Assembly: GCA_001970855.1 (NCBI GenBank) | Contig: LSSN01004835.1 | Location: forward strand, 27,153-91,152 | From: Smittium culicis | Taxonomy: Eukaryota > Kickxellomycota > Harpellomycetes > Harpellales > Legeriomycetaceae | Direction of reading: 5' to 3' | DNA: 64,000 bases | Shown: piece by piece, positions 12,701 to 22,689 of the stretch | How positions within the stretch are numbered: position 1 is the first letter of the stretch | Layout of the letters: every line of letters begins with the position of its first letter | Position numbers and translations under genes: made by a program | Notes under the pieces: model-generated | What the model was told of the DNA's origin: nothing | Database searches by the model: none | What the model saw: the letters and a program-made list of their open reading frames with translations, nothing else

Positions 12701-15700
12701 TAGTCAAAGTAGGTTTTTTACTGTCAACTCTTTTTGAATTTTCCATTTCATTAGCGGCAAGGGCCATAGAGTTATCGTAGCCTAGTTTCTGGTTTTGGTT
12801 TTCATCTTCAACAGACTCCAATTTAGACCTAGTTTGTAAATGTTGAATAACTTTTATCATCATTATTCCAGTTTGGGAGTCAGGGTGGTTATAAAATACA
12901 GGGGTAGACAACTGGTCAGCACACAAAAATGATATCAAATTGGAAATTAGCTTATCTCCAACGCTAGGTCTAGCGAGTTGTTCAGATAGTTTATACATAA
13001 ATTCAAAAGCAGAATGTGGGACATTTAAGGGTAAGTAGCAGAATGAAATTAGTCTTGCAACTGAGTAGGCAGATCTACGTTGTAGCAAAAAGTCACGCTC
13101 AATTTTAACAGAGTTCATAATAGGTTTTATAATTGAGTTAAGCTTAGAGGGAAGAGCGCCAAAAGGAATACTTGCAGAAGCTAAGGATGAAGAAACTAAT
13201 AGGTTAAGCTTTTCCTGCTTATCATAATAATTTTTCATTAGCAGCAAAATAAATTCTTTTTTTGTGTGTATTTCGTTAGTAGCTTTTTCAACTATAGATG
13301 AAGGCCTGCTCGAGTTCTGCAAGTACTTTGAAACTAATTTTGGTAGTACATAGCTCAAGAATTTATTAGCTAAGTCATAACTAAAATATATTTTATTTGA
13401 GTTATCGATATTATTGCTTGTATAAATTTCAGGTAAAGACGGAAGTTCAGATTTTTCAACACCGAGGGATTTGTTGAAAATTAATATTAAAGATTCAATA
13501 TTGTCATATATCACTTGAAGTGAGTGTGATAAGTCCTTATAAAGGAAATTGGACGTGCTGGATTCGATTTGTGTATGAACCAGTCTGAAAGATATTGGTA
13601 AAATAGAATGTAATTTCGAAGGGGGTAAATTTGTGAGTAAAAAATTGCTTGTTCTAGTGAGGATTTCTTCGTGAGGCATGGTTTGATAAACGCCTAGCGT
13701 AGAAGCAGCTGAAATCTTTGGTAATGTAGAGTTGGTTGAACTAAGGCTATTTAAAGTAGATATTATAGCAAATTCTTCTAGTATTAATGAGCCAATAAAT
13801 CGAGTGTGAGCCCAGCGCGAATTTAGTAAATTATTTAATATATTCAAAATAGTTTGGCGGAAACTTGAGTTCAAATCGTCAAACCTTTCTTGCCAAACAG
13901 AAATAAGTTTTGAAATCATCTGAGAAGTTAAAACTCTAGATCGGATTAAAACAGAGTGAGAAACTAGTGAAATATCTTGTTGTATTACAGGGGCATCAAT
14001 TATGTGAGAAGTTTTAGAGCAGATCTTTGAAGAAATATTTCCGGAGGAATAAACTAATAAAGATTCGTCAATAGGAGATCCTACAGGAGTTGAAATTAGC
14101 TTTATCATAGAAACTAGAGTAGAATCTGTAAATATAGAGTCAAAGAAATCCTGACTAGTAAAGTAGTTATCAAATAAGAAGTTCCACAAAGAAATACTAG
14201 AGTTTAAAATTTCAGGGACAGTTTCTAAAAAGACGTTTTGGAAAATAAATCTCATTGAATAGCTATTAAGCCAGTCTGGTATAACATTTAAGTCGTATCT
14301 ACCGACATAAATTTCTACAATAGTGAGAACTGCTTGAACGGATGCATGTCTGACACTAGTAATAGTATGTCTGAAGAATGGGAACAGTTGTGGAAGTAAG
14401 TTGCTCAAGCTAAAGTAGAACTTTGAAGCTTGGTTATTCTGGGGGCTGTTAAAAATCAAATCGTGAACGGCGGGTTGTTTGCAAAAGGAAGAAAGTAGGC
14501 TCATTACACTAGCAGTGGAGGATGCTAAATCATCTTCGATTTCTTTCAAGGCGTCAAAAAGTGCGGAGAGAATATCAAACGTTCTATGGGGCAAGTTTGA
14601 TGTGATCAAATGTACAAGGGGGAGGAGTGCGGAGGCAGCAACACCTCGAACGTCATCGTCTTCGCCATTTAAGGCGTTAACGGCAGCATCTACAATCTCG
14701 TTAAATACAGTTTGCTGTATATCATTTCTAATAGCAACAACGTATTTTAATCCTAATAATCCAGAGTGTCTAATTTCCCAAATTGGGAATGAAAGGTCAG
14801 CACCTCTGTGGATTAACTTGATGAGGGATTGTTCTAGTAAGGTGACTCTTTTTATATCTAAAAACTTTGAAATGACGCCTAAAACTTGGGTACAAGTTTC
14901 TCTAACGGGGGCAACGACCTGATCAGATACAAAGTCGGCAAAGCGGTCAAGAACCAGGACACATAATAATCTGACGCAAACATTAGATAAACATTGTTGA
15001 TGGCGTTCAGTATTTTCAGATGGGGATAAATTTTTGCTCATTCCAGCGACAGATCCTTGCTTTTTAAAGATTTCTCTTAGGGCGAGACTTGCACCATGCC
15101 TAGTTTCCCATCTAGAGTCGAATAAGTCTAGGCATAGTTGTTTAATGAAAGATTCAAAAGCCCATTCACCATCTTTGACACCAGAAATGGCAAAAGATTC
15201 TTTTTTTTGTTGTTTTGCTTCGACTACTATTTTCCCATCATCACCTGGCTGCTCAGTAATGTCCATGTCGATATCCTTTGGGGTATCAGGCAAGCTGTCA
15301 GTTGATGGAGGAAATCGGGAAGAGCTATTTAAATTAATGTTTGCGGAAAGTTGGTTAGACTTTTGGTCTTTTTTTAATTTTCTTTTTAAAGCGTTCCTTT
15401 CTCGGGCGCTTAATTTATCCATATCTATTTGTAAAGGTGGGGGAGTTGGGGTATCGTTATAAATTTTGGGTTTTTTAACTGTTTTTGGCTTTAAATCAAT
15501 GTTATTTGAGATAAAATCAGATTCTTCGATGAAGTCGCCTTCGACAAATTGGGAAGTAATGCCTAGTTTTTCTTGCATTAAGCTTTTCTGACGATCAATT
15601 CTAGCTTGGGGATCGGAAGCAGAATCGAGTAAGTCAAGATCGAATTCTTCGCCTCCAGAAGCTAGTAGAGTTTTGGAGCTATTTAGGACGATATCTACAT

Positions 15701-16399
15701 CAAAGTCATTGAAACTGAAAAAAAAAAACTGAGAAGAATCGTTTAGATATTTCAATGCCTCATAATTGGGGGTATTTACAGGGGAAACATTGTAACCGTT
15801 TTCTAGTTTAATTTTGGGAGAATTAGGAACATTGTGGCTCGGAATACTTTCAGGTATCACTTGTCGATCGACTTCCATTTTGATACATGGAGATTTAGGA
15901 GAATTGCTTATGGGGGCGAATTCAGGTATTTCTTGAAGATCACTTTCCAACTTGATCTTAAATTCGGGTTCAGATTTGATATGAGTTAATGTTTTGGGAG
16001 CAGTTGTTAAAATATCATCGACCTTGTTTAAATCAGAAGGCTCGGCTTTTATGTTTGGGAGTGATTGGTTGGAACTGGCCAAGTCATTTTCTACAAATTT
16101 TAAAGAGACGTTTTTAGAAATAGCTTCTATGGCTTGACTGGCGGCAATTCTGGCGTCCCAGTTGGTATTATGTAAGCATTTGTATACACGTTCTAATAAG
16201 TTTAGTAATTCTTGTGGATGCTGTTCTTGTATTGAGCCTAGCTGTTGAGCAGCAGCCATACGAACACCTGGGGTATTTCCATTTTCTAAAAGCGACACAA
16301 GCCTATCTAGTCTAATAACAGGAGGAAATGTATGAATAGCTTATTAGCTTATTCTAGATAAAAAATAATAGGAAAAAAGAATAGTTACCTTGTTCCCAT
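9765..16399 (-). CDS. MOT1: TBP-associated Snf2 ATPase MOT1/BTAF1
   Basis: Mot1 uses ATP to strip TATA-binding protein from DNA and redistribute it between promoters. The long frame 9765-16311 is preceded by an 11-nt exon (16389-16399, ATGGGAACAAG) across a 77-nt GT-AG intron. Splicing yields MGTRLDRLVSLLENGNTP, which matches the conserved RLDRL start of the family. The protein is about 2185 residues, against roughly 1850-1870 in yeast and human. HEAT repeats fill the N-terminal and central parts, interrupted by low-complexity linkers at about residues 90-370 and 1180-1250. The C-terminal Snf2 motor has DDMGLGKT near residue 1592, the MOT1-typical DEGH box near 1703, SGTPVQNN, LRRMKEDVL, and QAMDRAHRLGQT near 2058. 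Its promoter side contains CCAAT boxes. A run of eight A near 15720-15728 (Phe codons in the protein) could be a frameshift-prone or sequencing-sensitive site. Confidence 0.95.
16389..16399 (-). other. MOT1: MOT1 start-codon micro-exon (11 nt)
   Basis: ATGGGAACAAG is followed by GTAACT. The acceptor TTATTAG lies at 16318-16312. Joining gives codons ATG GGA ACA AGA CTA GAT AGG CTT, that is MGTRLDRL. Without this exon the long frame has no ATG before its conserved N-terminal residues. Confidence 0.85.
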
Positions 16400-17077
16400 A
16401 TCGAGTTCTATGTTACAAAATCTATTAGGTTAAATGTATGAGATCTAAGAGAGGAATAGATAGAAAAGAGGATACGAGTTAAACACGTTGAAGTATTCAT
16501 TTTTATTGTTGTGAGAAAGAAACATATAAAATGATATAGTAACCATAGAGATAAGATATATGTAAGAAAATTAAATGAGTTAATAGCAAAGATAATAGCG
16601 ATATTTAGCAGTATATGATTGTATAACAAATGCGAGTTTGGTAAAAGCATAATATAAGTACAAGAAAATAGTAGATTATATGTAAAAAAAATGGGGGTAT
16701 ATTGGAAATAATGTAGAAAAATAAGAAGTGCAAAGTAAGCAGCCAATAAAGAAACGAGGAAAATAAAGTGAGATGAAGGGAGTGTATTTAAAGAGCAAAA
16801 AAGATGTCAAAGAAATGAAGAGTAGGTGACAGAGAGGCATTATTGGCTAAAGCGAAAGGAAATGCTTACCTATAAGAAAATGAGAGTGTCGCGATTCTAT
16901 TGGCTGAAAATAGATAGCGGTTAAGAGGAGGGCAATAAAAGAGAATGAAATATTTTTGTGAACAGAAATTATTATTTTGTTCTTCCCTAAAAGCTTTTCT
17001 TTGCTTACGTTTTAAGCAAACTATTCATATTTTTTAGTTTATATTTTTTTTTTTGCGAAATGGACAGAATTTCATAT
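16400..17077. promoter_or_regulatory. MOT1 upstream region with CCAAT boxes
   Basis: This non-coding stretch precedes MOT1. CCAAT/ATTGG pentamers occur at 16743, 16842 and 16899, the latter two as TATTGGCT and CTATTGGCT. Frames here are short and unconvincing. Confidence 0.4.
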
Positions 17078-17575
17078 TTATATAAAAAAATGGAGGATTT
17101 TTTCTTTTGAAAATAGTTTTAAAAAAAAAGCGGAAACGAAAAGTAAGCTTATCGCACACCTAATGTGCCAATCCTCGCCCCTTTTGCTTGTTCTGGTGGC
17201 CTCTAATAGGCCCAGAACGAATTGGCCTATTTCTAATGCTGTAAATAAAACAAAAAAATTTTTCTTTTCGAATTTATGGAGATTCGGTCTTTTGTGTTAC
17301 AATAATTGTCTCTTTTGTGCTAATTTTCCTAACCTATTAATCCGGCAAATAATTACTCTAATTCATTTAATCTCTGGCTGCTATTACCTCATTCAATTTT
17401 ATTTCCAATTACTTTTCAATGTAAATTTACCAATAGAAATCTCTGAAGCTAAATGTCTGCAGATAGACTTTACTTGTATTATTTTATCCTGCCAATGATT
17501 ATCTTTAATGCCACCCTCCACACGTTTTTTGCGATTGCTTGACCGATCATTGGTTTTTTCTGATAATATAAACAT
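17078..17575 (-). CDS. Possible small two-exon gene, unrecognised
   Basis: A minus-strand frame from ATG 17575 reaches a good donor (GTAAAT) after 17431 in phase 1. The acceptor TTTATTTACAG ends at 17239, and the second exon 17238-17078 continues in the matching phase to a TAA stop. The product would be 101 residues. It has a charged N-terminal half (residues 1-40 rich in Lys, Arg, Asn and Asp), a middle containing ALEIGQFVLGLLEATRTSK, and a hydrophobic C-terminal stretch near residues 80-93 that could be a single membrane anchor. I do not recognise the family. Support is limited to phase agreement and a balanced residue make-up. The open frame extends upstream of this ATG to about 17640, so an earlier start or exon is possible. 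Confidence 0.33.
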
Positions 17576-17617
17576 TTCAAGATTCAGCAGCAACCCATCG
17601 TACTCGTAATAATAGAT

Positions 17618-18070
17618 ATTGGCTGATCCAATAACTATACCCTATTTTTATACGCGCTCCATAAAAGAAAAACATTACAATCAATGCGATATACTACTGG
17701 CTATCATATTTACGCAACTATTATTTTCCCCAAAAGTTGTCTTTCATATACACTTGTACCAATAATTCATATTATCATCGAATGAATTAAACTATGGCCA
17801 ATAATCATAGACAATGGTATATTGACTTTATTTTGCTAGCTATTTGCCGTTTAATTGGTGTTTAAAAAATAATCGGTTGCTCTGATTGACATCGATGGCC
17901 AATTACTTCTAAGCCTTTAATTACGATTATTTTATGCTAGCAGGGCTGTCTCTTATGATAATTTTTTTGACTGTAATACAGCAAAGACTTGAAATGAGTT
18001 GATATTATAATACTATAACCGCCATTCGTATGCTATTAGTGTATCTTTTTTAATATCAGGATTTTATTGG
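17618..18070. promoter_or_regulatory. CCAAT-box cluster, possible divergent promoter
   Basis: Seven CCAAT/ATTGG pentamers lie at 17618, 17628, 17759, 17798, 17854, 17899 and 18066, often as GGCCAAT or GGCCAATAA. The cluster lies between the candidate minus-strand gene ending at 17575 and the plus-strand gene that runs to 20716, as a bidirectional promoter would. The remaining DNA up to about 19.0 kb shows no exon I can place with confidence. Confidence 0.4.
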
Positions 18071-19002
18071 TCTGATTTGCTATTAAGGTTAGTTGTGGTT
18101 TTTTTCTAAAGTTTAAACATTATTTGTGGAAAACGAATTACCTCAATATTTACTGATTAAGGCAATAATAATAATGCTGGCGAACATTGTAAATTATCTT
18201 GGGAGCCAAATTATGAACAGCTGGCCTTGAGGTTGATACTTTTTTTGCCAGACCAGTTTTATTTAGCCCAAAACCCCCCAAGAAAAAAAATTATATTCTT
18301 CATTCCATAAGTAAGAGTGAAAGTGCTGCAAGTCACCGATTTGCATAGTGGCACAAACACCAAAAAAAGTTATCTGCAGGTTTGGTTATTTATATTCTCT
18401 AAAACTGCTTCGCCATTACAGCTGTATAAAATAATCGGCGTCAATAAATGTCAAGCAAACTGGAACCAGTGCTCTTTTTCTCTTGGTTCACCCTTAATAA
18501 AACCCTGAGTGAGTGATAAACCGATCTCTCGACCCTACCGGTTCCTATTTGTCCACAATTTAGTGATTTACGCACGACTTTCTGTCCTCATCTAATATTA
18601 TCTGTCTACCTGAAACCATTGGCCAGGCCGCTATTTAATTGCTTTTGCTAGACTTTTTTTTTTTTGCTTTGTATAAAATTGCCAATAAATCCCAATTAAA
18701 AGCATTTAATTACAATAGAAAAAAAGTATAAACATAAAATACAATGGTTAGTTATAGTAGAATGTGATTTTCGGCCTTAGTCGCTATAAAAACGCATAAT
18801 TCAATTCAAGTTAGTTTCAAAATTCTTGTGCAAAATAACTCTCCAAACTAAAAACGATCAGGTATCTCTTACTCTACGCGCAAACCTCATCCCCAATAAA
18901 AGCCGCCTCAAAATAGGCCGTGTTTACACTCATGTCCATTCCTTAAATTTCCGAATATTATTATCATAATATGTTTTATTTTCGTTCTCACTAATATTAC
19001 AG

Positions 19003-20716
19003 GCTATCCCTATCCTCTTTTTACTCAATCCAACTACCATTGTCGCTCTATTGAGTCTAAATCGTCTCTTATTCTGAGATCTGATTTACTATTTGCTACT
19101 TTTTTGTGTGACTGTAAAGATACAGCTCTGCACTTTAAAGCTGGTCTTTTAATATATTCTATTTAGCTAACCTTTATGCTCACCAATTAATAGCTAGAGT
19201 ACCCTATGCTAATGCCAAATAATGTTCAATTTCCATCTTACTTTTAGCTTTAACCAAAAGTCAAAAATATTAATTAGTCATACCTGTCTCCAGATCCACT
19301 TTGCACTTAGCTTATACTACAATAATAATATAAATAAACGTCTATTTCACATATAAATAAACGTGCCCATGTCTCTGGTCCTTAAAAACCATACAAGCCT
19401 CATAGCAATTTGAATATTGCGTTTAAATTCTAGTAAATAGTAATATGATGTTTTTCCAAAATAAAGACAGGATACACCCTGATATATATTTCCTGTGGAG
19501 GTAAAAACAATCCAAAACTGTAAATACCTACCCATTTGTAGCTTTGTTTATGAATTTTAATATAATTATCAATTTAGGATTCTTTACATTCCTGAATTTG
19601 CCCCATTTATTTACTGGAAACCACACTCAATAGTCGCAAACTCTGATGACTTTCTAACTGCTATCCACTCTCTCCATTCATCTTTTTTACCCATTCTACA
19701 ACCATCATCAAATACAATTCATCAGATCCATTCATCTAACACCCACACAACAAACACAAATTCACAGTAATCTCACATTTATACTCTATACATCTATATG
19801 TAGCAATTTGTGGTTATAATGATATTTTGTAGATGCAGGTTTAATTGTGTTGAGATTCCCGATTTGGATATGTTTATTCAGAAGCTCATGGTGTCCGTTT
19901 ATATAGAAAATAGCTACCAGCTCTATCCGCTTGATTTCAGATGGACAAACCCAAACTCTATAAAAACCATCCTAAAAGTATCTTTTCAGCAACACTGCAT
20001 TATACAATTTCTTTGATTTTACTTTTATTTTCTAATATTGTGGATTTGGATTAAATGTTCTTTTTTTTAAAAAAAAAAAAGTCATGAAATGAAGGTTTTT
20101 TATCTAACTATTTTTTTTTAAAAAAAAAATGATAAGGATTATGGATTTGATATAGTATCATCCAAAAATAACAGCGTTTGCTTTTTCCATCCGATATTCC
20201 AACAATTCTCTCCGAATTTGATCTGTTTGCTAGGATCACACAATTTTGGTAATTATATTATTAAATGTTGAAAAATTATAAATTAGCTATAACTAAATTA
20301 TTTATTTTTATGAAAAAAAATTAAAATATAACTATATGTATAACATTGAAAAACTAAAGAGGTTTCCGAAAATGAAGAAATAGTTGAATCGATAATAAGA
20401 TGTTTTTCCAGATCAATACTCCCTCAGCTTAATAGCCTTGATGAAAAGCTAACAGCCAAAGAATTAAATTATCAGTATTTACAAAACAAAGAAACCTTTG
20501 ATCTACAAGTAAGGTTTACTTTTCCTAAGGAAATTTATTTTATAATCAAGTTTTATTTTTTTCTTAATTGATGGATTTAGTTGATATTAAAATCGTATCA
20601 TTTATTTATTTCTAATCATTTCTTTTTTTAAAAAAAAAAAAAACTGTTTGCAGATAATGGATATTACTAGAAAATACGCTTCTGGAGTTGAAAAAGTACT
20701 TAATGACAAGAGCTAG
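19003..20716 (+). CDS. Unrecognised multi-exon gene (5' end uncertain)
   Basis: A chain of exons with GT-AG borders and agreeing phases ends at TAG 20714-20716: 19578-19766, 19839-19977, 20137-20248, 20360-20508, 20654-20716. These alone encode about 216 residues. An additional upstream exon from 19003 (acceptor ATTACAG) to about 19105 joins in phase through a weaker donor, GTGTGA; the true 5' end is not resolved. The protein reads with ordinary composition, for example YIPEFAPFIYWKPHS, VEIPDLDMFIQKLM, LYPLDFRWTNPNSI and NNSVCFFHPIFQQFSPN. The last 75 residues (LPQLNSLDEKLTAKELNYQYLQ, then ITRKYASGVEKVL) look like an amphipathic coiled coil. I could not assign a family. It is convergent with MRPL31, whose stop lies about 400 bp further on. 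Frame agreement over five exons is the main reason to call it a real gene. Confidence 0.6.
20061..20080 (+). repeat. T8A12 tract in an intron
   Basis: A run of eight T abuts twelve A inside the 19978-20136 intron of the unrecognised gene, about 55 nt before its acceptor. Confidence 0.6.
20111..20129 (+). repeat. T9A10 tract next to a 3' splice site
   Basis: Nine T followed by ten A, ending 7 nt before the acceptor at 20136. It is the second such tract in the same intron. Confidence 0.6.
20623..20643 (+). repeat. T7A14 tract next to a 3' splice site
   Basis: Seven T followed by fourteen A, ending 10 nt before the acceptor CTGTTTGCAG in the last intron of the same gene. Confidence 0.6.
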
Positions 20717-21123
20717 AATGAACGCGTTTTTTTTTTTGTAAAACATTTCCAATTTTGATATAGAACACTTGGTTTAGGCTAAATTACAAATACTCAGAAA
20801 TGTAAAGAAGAGAAATTGGAAAACATTAAATTTCATACTTTATTTCTATTTTCAAAATAAAGTAGTGAATGTTGCTATATATAAAATCGATATTGTAAAA
20901 ATTTATTTACAAATAAACTCTAAAAAAGCAATAATGGGTTATTTTTTTTTGTAGTTTGTTTTAGTATAATTTTCTTAATTATATCTTTTGTGTATACTCA
21001 CGAATGAGAATTAAATTATTTGAGCTGGTGAATGTGTGTATTAAAGGATTTATTGTTTGAAATATACGTTAAAAAGAAAGGGGGGGAGGTATGTTTCCAA
21101 AGATAGGCCAGATTTTTTTAGTT

Positions 21124-21650
21124 TCAAAAGCCAACAGGAGAGAATCTTGGGATAAAATTTTTAGTGAATTTAGGTACTTTGTGAACACCTTTTCTATAAT
21201 TTTTGGCGGTTTTTGAGAAGGTTGTGTACTTATCGCGTGGTTCCATTTCGTGTTCTTTTGGTAGAGCCAGAGCTAAATCGAGCTTTTTGAAGCTGACACC
21301 TGATGCAGCTAGCGTCTCTACTACTTCGTCTACTGCTGCCAATCTCTTCCTGACATTAGCCTTTCGTGTTTTGTTTAGTTTGAATGGGATTCTCCTATTT
21401 TTTTTTTTTGCGAATATAAAATCAATTTTAGCCACGATTTAATTAATTTTGACAAAAATATAAACGATTTGAAAAGGCAAAAATCGAATTTTAATAGAAT
21501 TTAATGAAATCGCATTTTTTGTCATTCTTTTTATAAATGGAGCTAGTTAAGGAAAGTAATGTATCTGGAAGAATCTGTATATATATTTGAAACAACTCAC
21601 CAAGCTCTTCCTCCAAGCGCTGCGAAAGACGGTTTAAATGCGCCAAACAT
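21124..21650 (-). CDS. MRPL31: Mitochondrial large-subunit ribosomal protein mL60 (MRPL31)
   Basis: This is a fungal-specific protein of the mitochondrial 54S ribosomal subunit. Exon 1 is 21601-21650 (ATG at 21650) and encodes MFGAFKPSFAALGGRA plus two bases. The donor is GTGAGT, the acceptor is a long A run then TAG, and exon 2 is 21124-21394. The junction completes a Trp codon, giving GRAWRIPFKLNKTRKANVRKR. The predicted protein is 106 residues, a little shorter than the yeast homologue. Family landmarks are the MFGPFKPS-like start, RLAAVD, and the closing KYTTFSKTAKNYRKGVHKVP and PKFT blocks. Reading exon 2 alone from its own ATG inside the intron would give a wrong N-terminus. Its 5' side faces UPF2 across a shared upstream region, so the two are probably divergently transcribed. 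Confidence 0.93.
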
Positions 21651-21895
21651 TCTAAAATATATATTTTTATAATTAAGCGATTGTCTAAAATAAACCGATT
21701 ACTACTTGGAAAGATTTCGATTCACTAACTCTATATTAGTTACTAATGAAAACTTTTCTTTCATTTTATCTGCCATTTAAAAAATAAAAAGAAACAGCTG
21801 ATTTAATCAGACTAAACAAGCAGCGAATGATCTATATTCGCATATTAATCTGTTGAATAATTTAGTTTAATTGTTGTCCAAATAATTTATTACAG

Positions 21896-22375
21896 CCAAT
21901 AGTCATGGTGCGTTTGGCTCTTAAATTCAGATTTATTTCACATGAGCCAATTGATTAGAATCAGTTTTTTTAGCTGCAAGAGTAAGAGCATAAATGCCAC
22001 ATAATCCAGCTTAAAAAGAAAAAAAAATCAAGGCCTACAATGTCTATCGAAACTAAAATATAGCCCACGCCATCTAACGAATCAAATCTGCACGCCAAAC
22101 CTTTTCCAATACCTTTTATGTTGCCTTTTAGACTCAAACTGCGCTGCAATTTGACTATGAAAATCAGCTTACGCATTTTCTGACTATTAATAACACACTA
22201 AAAACGCATCCAAAAAACACCCCAATTAACAATAGCCAATCACATTTCTTAAATATCTATATGATTGGCTCATCGTCATTATCAACATATTACTGGGCAA
22301 CTCTGGTTGACTAAAAATAATACTTCGATAGTGGCTGCGATCAATTACTGCTCTAGCTTCATTAGATCAGCCAAT
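21896..22375. promoter_or_regulatory. Bidirectional MRPL31/UPF2 promoter with CCAAT cluster
   Basis: The 1.04 kb between the MRPL31 start (21650) and the UPF2 start (22690) holds six CCAAT/ATTGG boxes at 21896, 21947, 22222, 22236, 22264 and 22371. Most have the extended form GCCAATA or GATTGGC. They are followed by a strongly pyrimidine-rich, G-poor plus strand at about 22540-22680 next to the UPF2 start, which may cover its transcription start. Confidence 0.5.
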
Positions 22376-22689
22376 AGCTGCTATTAGCTGTTGATTCATA
22401 TTCCTCGCGCACACAAGTCATCGATTGTCAGCCTATCCCGCTTACTACTTTTGACGGCTATTTGATCAGACCGATAAATAAAAATATAAGCTGGTCTACT
22501 TTATTTTCTCTGCATGACTTGCACGTCTTAGTTTCCCTTTCTTTATCTATAATCTCTAACTCTTCAACCACCACTAAACACCCACCAGCTCCTCATTACT
22601 CACTTCTATTCTCTCACTTCCACTCCCTTTCTTCTCTCCCTCCACCCTCCTCCCCTCATTTGCCCCTCACCTTTCATAATTGCGGCTTT

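Noticed and set aside
12511..15462. Plus-strand open frames of 89-147 codons opposite MOT1
   Set aside because: They are antisense to a well-conserved coding sequence and resemble no protein.
16408..16746. 112-codon minus-strand frame upstream of MOT1
   Set aside because: It is hydrophobic with AT-driven composition, overlaps the expected promoter, and shows no family resemblance.
18317..18508. Frame containing LQVTDLHSG, reminiscent of a metallophosphoesterase motif
   Set aside because: None of the other motifs of that family follow, and the stretch is short and isolated.
22462..22689. UPF2 N-terminus extended upstream to 22462
   Set aside because: The frame is open but pyrimidine-driven (Ser/Leu/Pro/His-rich) and unlike UPF2; it more likely covers the 5' untranslated region.
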